A stretch of 64,000 nucleotides of DNA. Source: Okapia johnstoni (taxonomy: Eukaryota; Chordata; Mammalia; Artiodactyla; Giraffidae). Below the pieces are notes generated by a model that saw nothing but the letters and a program-made list of their open reading frames with translations, searched no databases and was not told the DNA's origin. Below are positions 1-11,441 of this stretch, piece by piece; the first letter of the stretch is position 1; every line of letters starts with the position of its first letter. Position numbers and translations under genes: made by a program. The stretch covers positions 87,269,501 to 87,333,500 of the forward strand of contig CM044318.1 of assembly GCA_024291935.2 (NCBI GenBank), in the 5' to 3' direction.

Positions 1-934
1 TTTCAGCCAGAGAATTCTTCACGATAACACATCTGCACTTACCACGTTCAAAGGACTCTGGGCTGGGACTCAGGAAGGCAGAGGTGCGGCTGGAGGCAGG
101 GAGCCCCCTCTCTCTGGGTTCAGCTCAACATCGGAAAAGTGAGGGAGAGGGGCGATTCGTACGCTGCCCTCCACTCTGGTGAGTATTTGCTCATGTGGGA
201 GATCCCTGGTTTTCCACTGGTATTTTCAAAAACCAGGATATTTCATGCAGAGTGGGTAAATCTATAGGTTGTCTGTGTGAAACTTGAAGAATAATTGTAA
301 AATAAACACGCATGAGATCACGACCCCAGTCCGGAAAGGAACACGCGTCCCCGAAGGCCCTCTGCAGGCCGCTCCCCCAAAGGCAACCCCTGTCCTGACT
401 CTGAGAGCAAGCCCTTCCTCACTTTCTCTACACTTTCGTCGCCTTATACCCCTAAGCAATGTTTGATTTGGCTTAGTTTTGAGTTTTGTGTGATACACTG
501 TAAACAGTGAAGGATTTATATGATCTGAAGAGAAGCCAGAGTGTACACAAGGTTTGGAGAAAAGAAAGCGGCCTTGCTTTCAGTTCATGTGCACCACTGC
601 CATTGCCCAGGACCGTGGCCTCTAGGGCCCAGAGAGAATGCAGACCAGAAATGACGGCTGTGAGCCTGCCTGTCCTGTTTCTCATCCATTATTTCACTGT
701 GATGGTCATTCCACTGAGAGGGTCCTTGACGTGCTTTTTCTTTCTTTTTTGTTTGATATAGTCCTCACCAGCTTCAAAAACTCTTTTCAAAGCCAAATTC
801 CCTTAGATTTTTAAAATTATGAATCATGTTGAATTTTATCCAATTGCTTTTCCTGCATCCATTTCCGCACTCACGTTACTCAGCTACTAGTGTGAGTAAG
901 ACTGACTTATGACTCTCCTTCCTCTCACTGTTCT
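1..934. other. Upstream unique sequence
   Basis: I recognise no gene, RNA or repeat family here. Composition is mixed, with an AT-rich stretch at about 770-850. The short open frames have no recognisable protein character. Confidence 0.5.
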
Positions 935-1050
935 TGTGTTGCTTTGATGCCCATCTCAGCTCGTGGCGTCTTTGTTTCCCAACCGGGATTGAACCCAGGC
1001 CTACAGCCCTGAAGGCACCATGTCCCAACAACTGGACCATCAGGGAAGTT
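935..1050 (-). mobile_element. CHR-2-type tRNA-derived SINE fragment
   Basis: On the minus strand this reads as the tRNA-Glu-derived head of the artiodactyl CHR-2 type SINE. The reversed B-box-like stretch (GGGATTGAACCCAGG) lies at about 987-1001, and the reversed 5' end (ACTGGACCATCAGGGAAGT) closes the element near 1050. It is diverged and I saw no target-site duplication. Confidence 0.7.
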
Positions 1051-1289
1051 CTCGCACTGCTCTTACCAGGTTCTGCTTCTCTCATGCAGAGTCGGGATTG
1101 CTGGCCTTTCCCCATCGTCTGAAAGAGCTCGAATAAGGTTTCATCTTTTGTTCCTGTCACATTAGGTGGAAATGGCCAATAAAGCCATCTGCCCTCGGGG
1201 TTTTATTTGGGGGAAGATTCTTTTCATTAATGTTCTAAAAAATTCATTTTTTTCTGAGTCAGTTTTCTCAGTGCAGTGACAAAGCAGCA

Positions 1290-1380
1290 CACCGCACCCA
1301 GAGAACAGCCCCCGCTCACCGCAGCTAGAGAATCGCAGTGCAGCGGCAAGGGCCCAGCCCAGCCAAAATGAATGAATAAA
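1290..1380 (+). mobile_element. CHR-2-type SINE, 3' part
   Basis: The stretch has the typical CHR-2 3' body (CCCCGCTCACCGCAGCTAGAG) and a degraded end (CAGCCAAAATGAATGAATAAAT). The tRNA head is missing. Confidence 0.65.
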
Positions 1381-1397
1381 TACTGCAGTTCAAAAAG

Positions 1398-2085
1398 ACA
1401 CGTGCGTCTTCATGTTCACAGCAGCACTAGTCACAAGAACCAGACACGGAGACAACCTAAACGGCCATCAACAGATGAGTGGATAAAGATGCGGTACACA
1501 CATCCAGTGGAATAATGCGCATGTGTGTGCATGCTAAGCCCCTTCGGGCTCCTCTGTCCATGGGGTTCTCCAGGCAAGAATACTGCAGTGGGTGCCATGC
1601 CCTTCTCCAGGGGATCTTCCCAACCCAGGGATCAAACCCGCATCTCTCATGTCTCCTGTGTTGACAGGTGGATTCTTTACCACCAGCGTTCCCTGGGAAG
1701 GCCTAATGGAACACTACTCAGCCAAAAAACTATAATGAAATAGTGCCGTTTGCAACAATGTGGATGAAACTAGAGATGATCATACTGACTGAAGGAAGTC
1801 ACAGAGAAAAACAAACATTATATGCTATCACTTATATGTGGAATCTAAAATATGACACAAATGAACTTATTTACAAAACTGAAACAGACTCACAGACATA
1901 GAGGACATGAGAACAGACTTGTGGTAGCCAAGAAGGGGGAAGTGGGGGAGATGGATCGGGAGTTTGCAGTTAGCAGATTCAAACAGTATATGCAGCACGT
2001 TTTACTCAATCACTGTGCTGTGCACCTGGAAACTAACACAATATTGTGAATCAACTGCATTTCAATAAAGTCAATTGAAAAACAA
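1398..2085 (+). mobile_element. L1 3' end, interrupted by a SINE
   Basis: This is the end of an L1 ORF2 plus 3' UTR. It has the diagnostic runs TTCACAGCAGCACTAGTCAC, CGGCCATCAACAGATGAGTG and AACTAACACAATATTGTGAA, and it ends in an A-rich tail near 2085. It is interrupted at about 1515-1702 by a minus-strand Bov-tA. The L1 is 5'-truncated and has no coding potential. Confidence 0.8.
1515..1702 (-). mobile_element. Bov-tA SINE nested in L1
   Basis: The signature runs CTGTCCATGGGGTTCTCCAG and GATCTTCCCAACCCAGGGAT are in reverse orientation. The L1 text continues on both sides (AGTGGAATA before, AATGGAACA after), an imperfect short duplication consistent with target-site duplication. Confidence 0.8.
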
Positions 2086-2235
2086 GTCAAACCTGAGACG
2101 AGTTAGGTTTTCACATTAAAGAAATTGGCAGAATTTGCTAATATAATATATTTTGGCAAAATTGTGGGTAGTATGTGTGGAAACGTAATCTAAGGGTCAT
2201 GGTGGGAGCAATATAACTTTAAAAAAAACTTCATG

Positions 2236-3105
2236 TTATTTCAAAAAATTTATTGAAGTATAGTTGACTTACAAAGCTGTGTTAGTTCAGCTTTGCACAG
2301 AAAAGTGAATCAGTTTTCCATATATATATAAAACATATATATATATATATATAGATCATTTAAATTTGACATAGTTTTAGACTTACTGAGAACTGTGCTA
2401 ATATTACCAAAAAATTGCTGTATACTTAGATTCCCCAAATGTTAATATTTTACCATGTTTGCTTTATCTCTTTCTCCATGTATGCACATGCATATGTGCA
2501 TATATATATAAATTATTTCTGAACCATTTGAGAGTAATTTGTAAGCATCAACCCTCCACCCCAATACTTCAGTATGTATTTCCTAAAAACAAAGCCAGGC
2601 TCTCACATAACTACAGTGTAACTATCAAACTCAGGGGTTTCACTGGAAATGTTACTTCCTCACCCAATTCCTCACTGTCCTAAAAATGCTTTCATGGGGG
2701 GAAAAAGCCCCAGATCCTGTGGCAGTTATTTAGTCTCCTTTGTTTGGCATAGTCCCTCAGCCTGTCTTTCATGACCTTGAATTAGAGGATAACAGTTTGT
2801 AAAACGTCCCTCGATTTGGGTTCGCTCTCAGTCAGCTTCAGGTGTGAATCCGGGTAAGCATAGGGCAGAAATGAAACTGTGTTTTTCTCAGTTCTTCTAT
2901 TTTGAGGCACTTGATTTTGACGTGTCCCATTGCAGGTGTAACTTCCATTTTCGGGTTAATTGGCATCTGCCTGGCTTCTTTGCTGTAGATACGCTCTTTC
3001 CCCTTTGTTGATACTAAGTATCTACGAGCAGATACGTTGAAACTCCTTATGTATCCTACAACTGCTATTTTTCAGCAGACTTGCAGCTTCCAGCTCCTTT
3101 AAAAA
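2236..3105 (-). mobile_element. Old LINE-1 remnants, two segments
   Basis: Positions 2236-2320 are the reversed 3' end of an artiodactyl L1 (TTTATTGAAGTATAGTTGAC), followed by an (AT)n tract at 2320-2353. Positions 2350-3105 match an older L1M-type 3' region in reverse, for example GAACCATTTGAGAGTAATTT and TCTTTCATGACCTTGAATTA. The subfamily cannot be fixed by eye. Confidence 0.65.
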
Positions 3106-4160
3106 ATATGTTTGCTAAATTGGGCTTACTTTCTCAACATGGATTTGCTTGCTCATGAATAAGCAGAGATTCTGAATTCGCTGGGCTGGCTGGAGCAATC
3201 TGAGTGGGTCTCAGTGTCTGGTCCTTTGGTTTAAGCAAAATCCAAACTCAGTGTGGAGTGAAGTTGAGATGAGAGCAATTCCTTTAGGAGCCGGACGTGT
3301 TGGATGGACTTACCACGTGCAGACATTGGTGAGACAAGCTCCCGACTCTGTGGGTAGCGGGGCAGGTAGGGGCTGTTCTCTGCGGGTCTTCGAGGCGGGG
3401 GCTTCCTGACTCCAGGGGAGAGTTTGGACCTTGCGGCGCAGAGGGCCCCGCCAGCTCTTCACTGCCAGGGGCAGAATGAGCTGCAGTTCCCTCAGCCAGC
3501 AGAAGAGCTGGTAGTCATTAGAGACGTGACCCACAGGAACCTTGAGCGGCAGTGACCGACACGTGGTTCCCAGTGCTGAAGTCAATGGGAAACCCCCTAA
3601 GGGCCAACTCGATCCATCTAGCTGGAGCAACAAACTGGAATCTTAGTGAAGACAGCCAGCCCGGAGTCACTGTGTAGAAGTCACAGTCCTCGCTCAGTGG
3701 TCAGACCTGAATCAGCTTGCAGACCCAGGTTAAGGAAAAGTTGGGCATTCCCAGGCCAGGATCCTGTGCTAGCCCTGGGGTGTTAAAATACACAGCAGCA
3801 ACCTTCCTCCCAGCCTTTCTGGAAAGACCTGCAGCCTCGTCCCCACACTGAGCCCTGGGGAGAAGAAGACAGTCAGACCTGCAGGGGGTCACTGGACACT
3901 GAGCCTGAGCCAGCACTCAGGATGGGGGCCTCACCAGAGAGGCGCCACCAGAAACCAACCCTGCCAGCATCTTGACCTTGGGCTTCCAGGCTCCAGCACA
4001 GGGAGAAAACACATTTCTGTTGTATAAGCCCCCTATCTGTGGGCGGCAGCCCCTGCAGACTAACCTGAGCTTGCCCTCAAGCTCACCTAAAGCCCAGGTA
4101 AGCTGCAGGAGCAGGCGGCTTCCCCCAGAGGCGCCCTCTCCCCGCCCCCCACTTGCATCT
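3106..4160. other. Unique intergenic sequence
   Basis: No gene or known repeat was recognised. The region becomes GC-rich after 3300. Small open frames on both strands lack domain features. Confidence 0.45.
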
Positions 4161-4391
4161 CTGGTTTTATGGTGGTGGTTTAGTCACTAAATCATGCCCG
4201 ACTCTGGCAACCCCATGGATGGCAGCATGCCAGGGCCTCTGTCCATGGGATTCTCTAGGCAAGAATACTGGAGTGGGCTGCCATTCCCTTCTCCAGAGGA
4301 TAGTCCCCACTCAGGGATCAAACCTGGGTCTCCTGCATTGCGGGAGGATTCTTTACCAACTGAGCTACAAGAGAAGCCCCTGGTTTTATGG
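4161..4391 (-). mobile_element. Bov-tA SINE with perfect 12-bp TSD
   Basis: The reversed Bov-tA body occupies 4173-4379. It is flanked by identical 12-bp copies of CTGGTTTTATGG at 4161-4172 and 4380-4391. The exact duplication shows a clean retrotransposition event of fairly recent date. Confidence 0.9.
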
Positions 4392-5060
4392 GGAGTTCCC
4401 TGAAACAGTCAGCTGATCAATGAAAAACAGACTCCGCTGTAATCATGTGGAGCTGGGCCGGAAGAGGACTGATGGTGTCACAGCCCGACTCGACTGGCCC
4501 TGGTGATGGGGGGACGGGAGGCCGACCCAGTGGGCCACTGTCGAGCAGTGGACTTGCTTCTGTCACCCGCTTCTCTTTGAGGGCAGGGGGAGAGCTGACC
4601 GAGATATTTGTCTACACGGATGGGCAGGGACTGAAGGAGTGGGTTTGGAGGGTTAGGGTTAAGGAGGTCTGGGGAAGAAGTACGGGAACAGATGGACTTC
4701 AGGCATCGCACACGCATCTCACTGGATGTCCTGCCACGCAGGACGCGCTGGACAGTCAGGTGGAGAAGATGGCCCTTTCTGCCCGTTCTGGCCAGCTACC
4801 TTGTCCAGCCAGCACACTCTTTGCACAGAAAGCTAATGAAAGAAGTGCCAATGGCAGCACAGATGCAGACCATCTGCGGGTTACCAACCTGGGTCTCTCC
4901 CCACCGAGGCCCGTCTGGCGACTGCTGCCACCCAGCACACAGTCTATGGGCAGTGAGACCAACATGGAGCGGTGGGGGGGGAGTGGTCCCACCCTGGGGC
5001 TCCAGCCTGCTCCACCCCATGGGACCTTCCTGTGTGTGTCTGTGTGTGCATGTGTGTGTG
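4392..5060. other. Unique GC-rich sequence
   Basis: No gene was recognised. A two-unit telomere-like string at 4650-4661 is too short to be called an interstitial telomere. A short TG-rich tract lies at 5032-5062. Confidence 0.4.
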
Positions 5061-5184
5061 TTAGTCACACAGTCGTGTCCGACTCTCTGTGACCCCACAG
5101 CCTGCAGCCTGCCAGGCTCCTCTGTCCATGGGATTCTCCAGGCAAGAAGACTGGAGTGGGTGGCCACTGCCTTCCTTCTCCAGG
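5061..5184 (-). mobile_element. BovA SINE fragment
   Basis: Reversed BovA monomer text (CTCTGTCCATGGGATTCTCC) starts next to a TG-rich tract that probably derives from the element's tail. The tRNA head is absent. Confidence 0.75.
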
Positions 5185-5689
5185 GACCTCCCCGAGGGGA
5201 CGGTTATCCCGGCCGTGGTCTTCCCTCCTGGCGGGAGCCTTCCTGAGTGCCCTCTTCAGTTCACACTAACCCCCCCCCCCCCACCACCACGATCTCTGCT
5301 CACCAAGGAAGCAAGGGGCCTTACACCCCTGCGGCCGGGGCCTCCCCGGCGTCCGTCACTCAGACCGGCGACCTGAGGGCCCGTTTCTGTGTCTCATTGG
5401 TGTTCTCAGCCGGCAGCCGATCACCAGCACCGGCGGTCCTGTGCCCAGAAAGCGAGGATGAGTCCCCGTCACCGGCACACTTTAGGGCCTGCATTTGCTG
5501 TCTGAGCTCCCGGACGCTGGCCTCGGCCGGTCCTGGTATCCGGGAAAGGATGGCGTCCCACCGGGAAGCTTTCCCCTGTGCACAGGTTTCGGTAAACACG
5601 ATTCACTCGTCCTTCCTGCCACGTCTGTTAACTGTGCCTTCTCCAGCAACTCCAAGAAGTGGGGGTGAGGCCGCTCCCCGCTCAGCAGA
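5185..5689. other. Unique sequence upstream of the CpG island
   Basis: There is a 14-base run of C at about 5271-5284. GC content rises toward the CpG island. No element or gene was recognised. Confidence 0.4.
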
Positions 5690-6660
5690 GGGGCCCCCGG
5701 AAGATGGAGCGGCGGGGCGGTCCTCGCGCCAGGGGGCCCCGGAGGCGCGGCCTAACCATGGATTTGGGGATCCGAGTCCGGAGCCAGGGCTAATTTACTC
5801 CACGCGAGGCTCCAAAAAGCACTTCTTTCTCATCCGAGGGAGACAGGCAGCATTTGGAGGTGGGCTGCCGAGAGTTTACGGTTAAACACATCCGTGCGAC
5901 CATCCCGTGCGGCTGGTCTCCCACTGAAGTGCGCGCGAGCGATCCCCCCGGACCGTCCCCAAGAACCCGCGGGCCCGGCTGCGGCGTGCGGGCCGCACGG
6001 AGCCCTCCCCGCCGCAGCCGGGGTTATTCTCAGCCACGAGGTCTCCCGAATTTAGCAGACCGCAGACCTGCTCCTGAAAGGACTCGGCCGGGCAGAAAAG
6101 GAGGCGAGGAGGTGGGGGCGGGGGTGTCGCGGGGCCGCGCGCCGGGGCGGGGAGGGCGGGGAGGGCCGGGGTTTGGGGCGCCCGCCCGCGGTGACGCGCG
6201 CCCCCCGCCCGCCGCAGCGCCACTGCAATGGCTGAGCCGGGCCGTCGGACGCCGCCGCCCGGAGCCCCGGAGCCGCCCGCCTGCGGGGAGCCTCGGTGAG
6301 CAGCCCCGGCCGCCCCCCGGCCCCGCGCGCCGCCGCGACCCGGCCGGGCCTCCGCGCAGCGCCCCGCCTGGCCTGGCACGGTGCGTCCCCCGCGCCTTGC
6401 GCGGCAGGGTGGCTGCGGGGTGGGACCAGGGCCGGCAGCGCACGCTCGTGGCCCCGCCCGCGGCCGGGAGACGGGGCCCCGGTGGGTGGCTGGAGCTGGA
6501 CCAGGGCTGGGATGGGAGTGGTCTGCAGGTGGCCCTAAGGTGGCCCAGGGTTGGTCTGGGGGGTGGCCTTGGGGTGACTGCCGCCCGGAGGGGGCCCCGG
6601 GGTGGCCCGAAGTTGGCAGGGTGGCGGGGTGACATCCCGCGATCCGGGGCCCTGCGCTCA
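5690..6660 (+). promoter_or_regulatory. JAKMIP3: CpG island, probable JAKMIP3 promoter
   Basis: Dense CpG dinucleotides run from about 5690 to 6660, against CpG-poor DNA on both sides. GC boxes (GGGGCGGGG at 6144-6152, with more copies to 6170) lie just upstream of a stretch that ends in a consensus-like donor at 6296. No TATA box is evident, as is usual for CpG-island promoters. I assign it to JAKMIP3 because it is the only strong CpG island upstream of the start-codon exon on the same strand. The transcription start cannot be placed from sequence alone, and the island might also fire in the opposite direction. Confidence 0.65.
6190..6295 (+). other. JAKMIP3: Candidate non-coding exon 1 of JAKMIP3
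   Basis: The proposed exon ends CCTCG at 6295 before the donor GTGAGC at 6296. The 5' limit is a guess. It contains an upstream ATG at 6228-6230 in strong context (G at -3, G at +4). This opens a 23-codon frame that reaches a stop at the first bases of exon 2 if spliced to 43505. Intron 1 would be 6296-43504. The model rests on the donor and the CpG island; a transcript is needed to confirm it. Confidence 0.45.
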
Positions 6661-6800
6661 CAGAATCCCTGAGGCGCCCTCGCCGGCGGCAGGGCTCCTT
6701 TCTGCGTCTCCAGGCGCCCCGCGGGCCCTGGGCCTTCCCGCTCTGGGCTGATTCATTTTGTTTCCTGGGACCCGGCGGGGCTCTCCTTTCTATTAAGTTG

Positions 6801-7010
6801 TGCTTCCCGAGTAGCTCAAGCGGTGGAGAATCTGCTTACAATGTGGGAGACCTGGATTCGATCCCTGGGTTGGGAAGATCCCCTGGAGTAAGGGCATGGC
6901 AACCCACTCCAGCATTCTTGCCTGGAGAATCCCATGGACGGAGGAGCCTGGTGGGCTGTATGGTCCACGGGGTTGCAAAGAGTCAGACACGACTGAGCAA
7001 CTGACACTTT
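6801..7010 (+). mobile_element. Bov-tA SINE
   Basis: The tRNA-like head (B box GATTCGATCCCTGGG at 6855-6869) is followed by the BovA body (GCATTCTTGCCTGGAGAATC) and the typical end AGTCAGACACGACTGAGCAA. It sits about 500 bases into intron 1 in the sense direction. Confidence 0.85.
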
Positions 7011-8469
7011 CGCTGTCTCCCCTGAGCGTCTCCAGAACCCGCCCCCAGAAAGTTGGTGCGCCTTCGGGAGGCAGTTGCTGGCAGCACCACAGGCAAGTCT
7101 CAGGGTCTGGAATTTCGAAACCCTAAGTTTGCATTCATGACACTTGCAAGGTCTGGGCAATTGTGAACACGGCATGACAGCAAACACTGTTATAAGAAGG
7201 ACAACAGTGAGAAAGAGAGATGTCGTGATAAGAATGTCCCTCATTGCGTAGCCCCTGCTGCCTGCCAGGCACCGTCCCGGTTCCTCTTCCTGAGCACAGG
7301 TGCCACCCTGAGGGAGGGGGCACGGCAGGGCCCAGGAGGGGCCCGAGGGTGGAGGTGGGGCCAGGAGCCAGGCTCGGGGCACGTCCTCAGGAGCTTGGAT
7401 GTGCAGAAACAACTGGCTCACAGTGACCCTTCCTGAAGCGAGGGGCCTGGGCCCGGGGCACGGGAGGGCCTTGTCCAAGTCACAGCTGAGCAGGCCGCCC
7501 CGCGTCTCTCAGACACAGTCCGAGAAGGGCCCTCCACCTGGGCCTGGCCCTCCCCTCTGCCCTGCCTGGCCCGGGGCTCTGAAGACCCCCTCTCCTGGCA
7601 GAGCTGCCTGGCCTGCCTGCTCCCCCTGTTCCCCGGCAGGGCCCCGGGCCTGGATCGTTCCTATCAGGGCTCGGTCGACTGTGAGCTGGACTCTAGCCCC
7701 AGTACCATGCTGTGCCAGGCATAGTCCGGGGCAAAGGTGTGACGGCTTGTCCTTAAGACCCAGCCAGCATTTCCTGTTGAGGGTGACCTGCCTGTGGCTG
7801 ACCTCAGTGAAGGAGTCAAGCCTCCGGGCCCACCTGCCCCTGGAACAGGCATCCTCAGGCCGTGTCCCACGGGCACGCTCTGTGCAAGCAGCCCTGGGCC
7901 CTGCTCCTTCTGTGGTGCTGCGCAGTCAGGCCGACCAGGTCCCCTACAGCAGCATCCAGCAGAGACCGTGCTGCCCAGGGCCTCCCTTACTGGCCTCCTC
8001 CGGGGCTCAGATGAGCACTGGGTGCCCTCATCTCCTGCAGGATCTCGGGGACCCTCTGTGCAAGGCTCCCCATGTGCGATGGGCCCCCCCCCACGTCTTC
8101 ACAGGTGTACTGGCTGAGCGCTTAGTCCCCCTTGGCTCCCCACCCCGCTGATTAGAAAGGAAATTCTGAAATCAGAGATAAGTGTGATCAAGACAGTCAG
8201 TGCTGCTCCTGGTTACCAGATGTGCAGGTAGCCCCTGCCCGCTCACAGGAGTGCTGTGAGCTGAATTACATCCCCCCGAGTCCATACTTGAAGCCTTGCC
8301 CCCCAAGGCGATGGTACGTGGAGATGGAGTCTTCAGGAGGTGACTAGGGGTGGGTGAGGTCGGGGAACTTTCTGCCTGCCTCTGCCTTGCAGGGGTTTGG
8401 AGACGCAGCTGAGCGGAGTTTACCCCTTCTCTGAGGAGCCTCCCTTGGAGCACATGTTCCAGATATATT
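7011..8469. other. Intron 1, unique GC-rich sequence
   Basis: No exon, RNA or clear repeat was recognised. Overlapping open frames on both strands reflect high GC content rather than coding. Confidence 0.4.
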
Positions 8470-8795
8470 TTTTTGAAGTTTTCCATGTCACTAACTTTGG
8501 ACATACTGAAAAGTAGCAAAAATAGCAGCAAGTTCTTCAGGTTCCCCTGACGTTGACATCTTCACGTAGTTCGTGGTCAGAACCGGGACAGCCGCTGGCA
8601 CCCCTGCACCGTTCACAGGGAGACAGGCCTCCTCACGCAGCCCCAGCTCCCACCGACCCCCCGGTTCTGTCCCAGGTTCTACCCCAACCCGCACCCCGTT
8701 CTGTCTCCTGGGTCCCCTGCAGTCTGTGACCCTTCCAGAGCCTTGCCTTGTCTCTCATGAAGGTTGTTACTTTTATGAACTGTGTACCGACTAGT
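8470..8795 (-). mobile_element. Old L1-type LINE fragment
   Basis: The text AAAAGTAGCAAAAATAGCAG followed by TTGACATCTTCACGTAGTTC matches, in reverse orientation, the same old L1M-type 3' region as that at 2350-3105. It is strongly diverged. Confidence 0.45.
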
Positions 8796-8802
8796 TGTTT
8801 TG

Positions 8803-9003
8803 TAAAGTGAAAGTGCCTCAGTCGTGTCTGACTCTGCAACCTCATGGACTGTAGCCCGCTGGGCTCCTCTGTCCATGGAATTTTCCAGACAAGAAGACTG
8901 GAGTGGGTTGCCATCTCCTTCTCCAGTGGATCTTCCCAACCCAGGGATCTAACCGGGGTCTCCTGCATGGCAGGCAGACTCTACCGTCTGCGCCACTGTG
9001 CTC
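8803..9003 (-). mobile_element. Bov-tA SINE
   Basis: A full reversed element: tail side AAGTGAAAGTGCCTCAGTCG, body CTCTGTCCATGGAATTTTCC, reversed B box near 8942 and reversed head to 9003. Confidence 0.85.
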
Positions 9004-9479
9004 CTCGATGTGAGTCTCTCTGCTCCTTCTTGCGATGGGAACGAGGATGTGCCTTTTTGGCCAGACGCCTCCCACTGCACCATTGGCATTGACAGTGACG
9101 TCGAGCTGCCACACCGGTTTCCTTTCTTGGTCCGTGTGCACCTTGGGGAGATGCTCTGAGACACGCCAACCCTGGTCCCTGGATCCTGACTCACCAGCGC
9201 AGCACCTCACATCCTGCGTCTGCGCTACGGCCACGCTGTTTGCCGCCGGGCCCCCAGGCCCTGCTTCCCTTTCTCCTTGCCGGTGGGATTCTCCTCGGGG
9301 GAAGCCTTGTCCTCGCCTCACCCATTTACCTGGTTGTCTGTCCCCATCCGTGGGCACACGGAGACGGCTTTGCTGTGTGGCTTAGGATCCAGATGGTCCA
9401 GCCCCGGCTTCAGGGCAACCTCGGGCTGCTGCTGGGCTCCCAACAGCCCCGTCTTTTTCTTTTTTCCTTTTTTTAAAGT

Positions 9480-10470
9480 TAATTTTTTTTTTCTCTCTTG
9501 CTTCCTGGAACGGCAAGATGTTCTCGGCTTGGCTGGTTCCAAAGGCCTTGGTTCACGGTCTCTTTCACTGAGGTTGTGCGTGTGGTGTTTTACTTTTTCA
9601 GAAAATGTTTCCCATTGTTTGTTTGTTTCTGTGTTGGTTTTACGGGACACTGGTCACATTCCACTCCGACCTCTCTGCCGAGGCCTTGAGGATTTCGTCT
9701 TTGGCTTTGAAGTCTAGCCGCTTTACTGGAAATGTTTCAAAGCTGACTGGTCCAGTCTATTTTTCTAGGCACACACTGCCCCCTTTGAGATGAGTAGATT
9801 TCAGGTCTTTTTCGGTACGTGGAAAGTTTCCCTGGATTTTAGCTTTAAATATCAGCTCTGTGCCATTGCTGGCCCATCTTCTTTTTCTTTGTTTTTTTTG
9901 TCTGTGCCACGCCGCTTGCGGGATCTTGGTTCCCTGACCAGGGTTTGAACCCACGCCTCAGCAGTGAACGCGCCGTGTCCTAACCACCGGACAGCCAGGG
10001 AATGCCCGGTTTTCTTAAGCGGACCTTTGATGAACAGAAGTTTTACATTTGATGACGTGAGATTGATCAGGTTTTGGGTGTGTGTGTGTGGTTATTTCTT
10101 TTTGTGTCTTTTCTAAGAGACTTGCCGGCCCCCACGTCCAAGCATCTTTTCCTGCGTGTTCTCCCTGCACCCTTCTGACCAGACCCCCGTGGTCCTGGAC
10201 CATCTCCTCCAGCTCTGGTCTGAGGGGCTCCCCTGGCCCGTGTCCTGCAGAGGCTGGAATCACCGCTCTCCCTGGGCGCTCCTGGTCTTTCCAGCGAAAT
10301 GTCTAAAACCCCAGGCAGTTGGGTGCAGGGGAGCTCGTGACTTCTGCGTTGGTCTCGACTTCCCAGATTGCCAGAGGACAAGACTAGCAATGATTTTAAG
10401 GTAAAATATATCATGATATTATACTGAAACTTTAATTCAAATTTAAACTGCAGATAATTATTGCTCCATT
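9480..10470 (-). mobile_element. Old L1 fragments, probable
   Basis: T-rich text with reversed-L1 character, for example GATGAACAGAAGTTTTACAT at 10030, interrupted by a CHR-2-type SINE at 9891-10008. Ages and subfamilies are not resolved, and 10100-10380 may be unique sequence. Confidence 0.35.
9891..10008 (-). mobile_element. CHR-2-type SINE head
   Basis: Reversed tRNA-derived head: GCCACGCCGCTTGCGGGATC, then the reversed B box, then CTAACCACCGGACAGCCAGG. A T-rich stretch at the left corresponds to its A-rich tail. Confidence 0.75.
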
Positions 10471-10819
10471 TTTCCATCTCCTTTCTCTTCGACTGAGATC
10501 CTTGGCTCCTAGTGACTTGGGTAAGATCACGTCTTCGCTTGTTTCAAAGTAAAATCAATGAGTTAAAACGCTGTGGTTGGTTTAAAAAAGGCTACATTTC
10601 TTTGCTTTTCCTTTTGTCTTTAATTCACCAAGTTCACTTGTGTCACTTTGCTTTCACTTCTTTAGGACTGGCTTTGCTTTCCCTTCATGCTGATTTAATT
10701 TCGCTTTAGTTCTGTGCTAAAATACATAGAGCTATGAGCTGAAGTCTGTCCCCAGCAGACCAGCTCCACCTTGGTCTTTTTAACCTCCTTCTCTCTGCTC
10801 TGCTGGTGATATCTTTAAG

Positions 10820-11099
10820 GTAGTTTTTAAAATGTTATTTCTTCTAGGCTGCACTGGGTCTTTGTTAGCGCACGCAGGCTTTCTCTAGTTACTGCGGACG
10901 GGGCTGCTCATTGCGGTCCCTCCTCTTGTTGTGGAGCGTGGGCTCTTGGACTTGGGCTCCGTGACTGAGATGCGCAGGCTTAACTGACCCTGAGCGTGTG
11001 GCATCCTCTCAGACCAGGGGTCAAACCCGTGTCCCCTACACTGGTAGGCAGATTCTTAACCACCAGACCACCAGGGGAGTCCTTGAGAGTAGTTTTTAA
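10820..11099 (-). mobile_element. CHR-2-type SINE with perfect 11-bp TSD
   Basis: A near full-length reversed element at about 10831-11088 is flanked by identical GTAGTTTTTAA at 10820-10830 and 11089-11099. The body contains GGCTGCACTGGGTCTTTGTT and the reversed head TTAACCACCAGACCACCAGG. Confidence 0.85.
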
Positions 11100-11440
11100 C
11101 TGATGCTTCCACCCGGCATCCATACAGGCCATGCGTGTGTATCTCTGCTTCCCCCGTCCTGTGTGAGGGGAGGAGTGGCCCATGATGCCCTCCTGCACTA
11201 CTGTCGTGCTCACTCTCCAGATCTCAGCTTCGCTGAGTGTAGAGACTGCCTGACCCTTGTTCTCCGCTGTGTAGTACTCCCCAGGGGGCTGGATCTTAGC
11301 CTCGCCAGCGAGCAATCAGCCCCTGAACATTTGGGTTGTTTCCCATCTTTTGCTGCTAGAAACAGTTCTTCTGTGAGTATCCTTGTGCACACACGGTTTT
11401 CATACATTAGCTTTTGACCTGTGATATAAGGGGCATGTAC
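11100..11440 (-). mobile_element. Old L1 fragment
   Basis: The string GAACATTTGGGTTGTTTCCC, followed by AGTATCCTTGTGCACACACG, is typical of the L1 3' region in reverse. Diverged and non-coding. Confidence 0.5.
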
Positions 11441-11441
11441 A

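Noticed and set aside
4650..4661. GGGTTAGGGTTA telomere-like string
   Set aside because: Only two units, which can arise by chance; not an interstitial telomere array.
5882..6661. Long antiparallel open frames across the CpG island (up to 272 codons)
   Set aside because: Composition effect of CpG-rich DNA. No recognisable protein, and the donor at 6296 fits a non-coding exon better.
6793..7010. Open frames with MSDSLQPRGP-like or MATHSSILAWRIPWTEEPG-like proteins at many places
   Set aside because: These are translations of Bov-tA/BovA SINEs and recur at every SINE copy. They are not genes.
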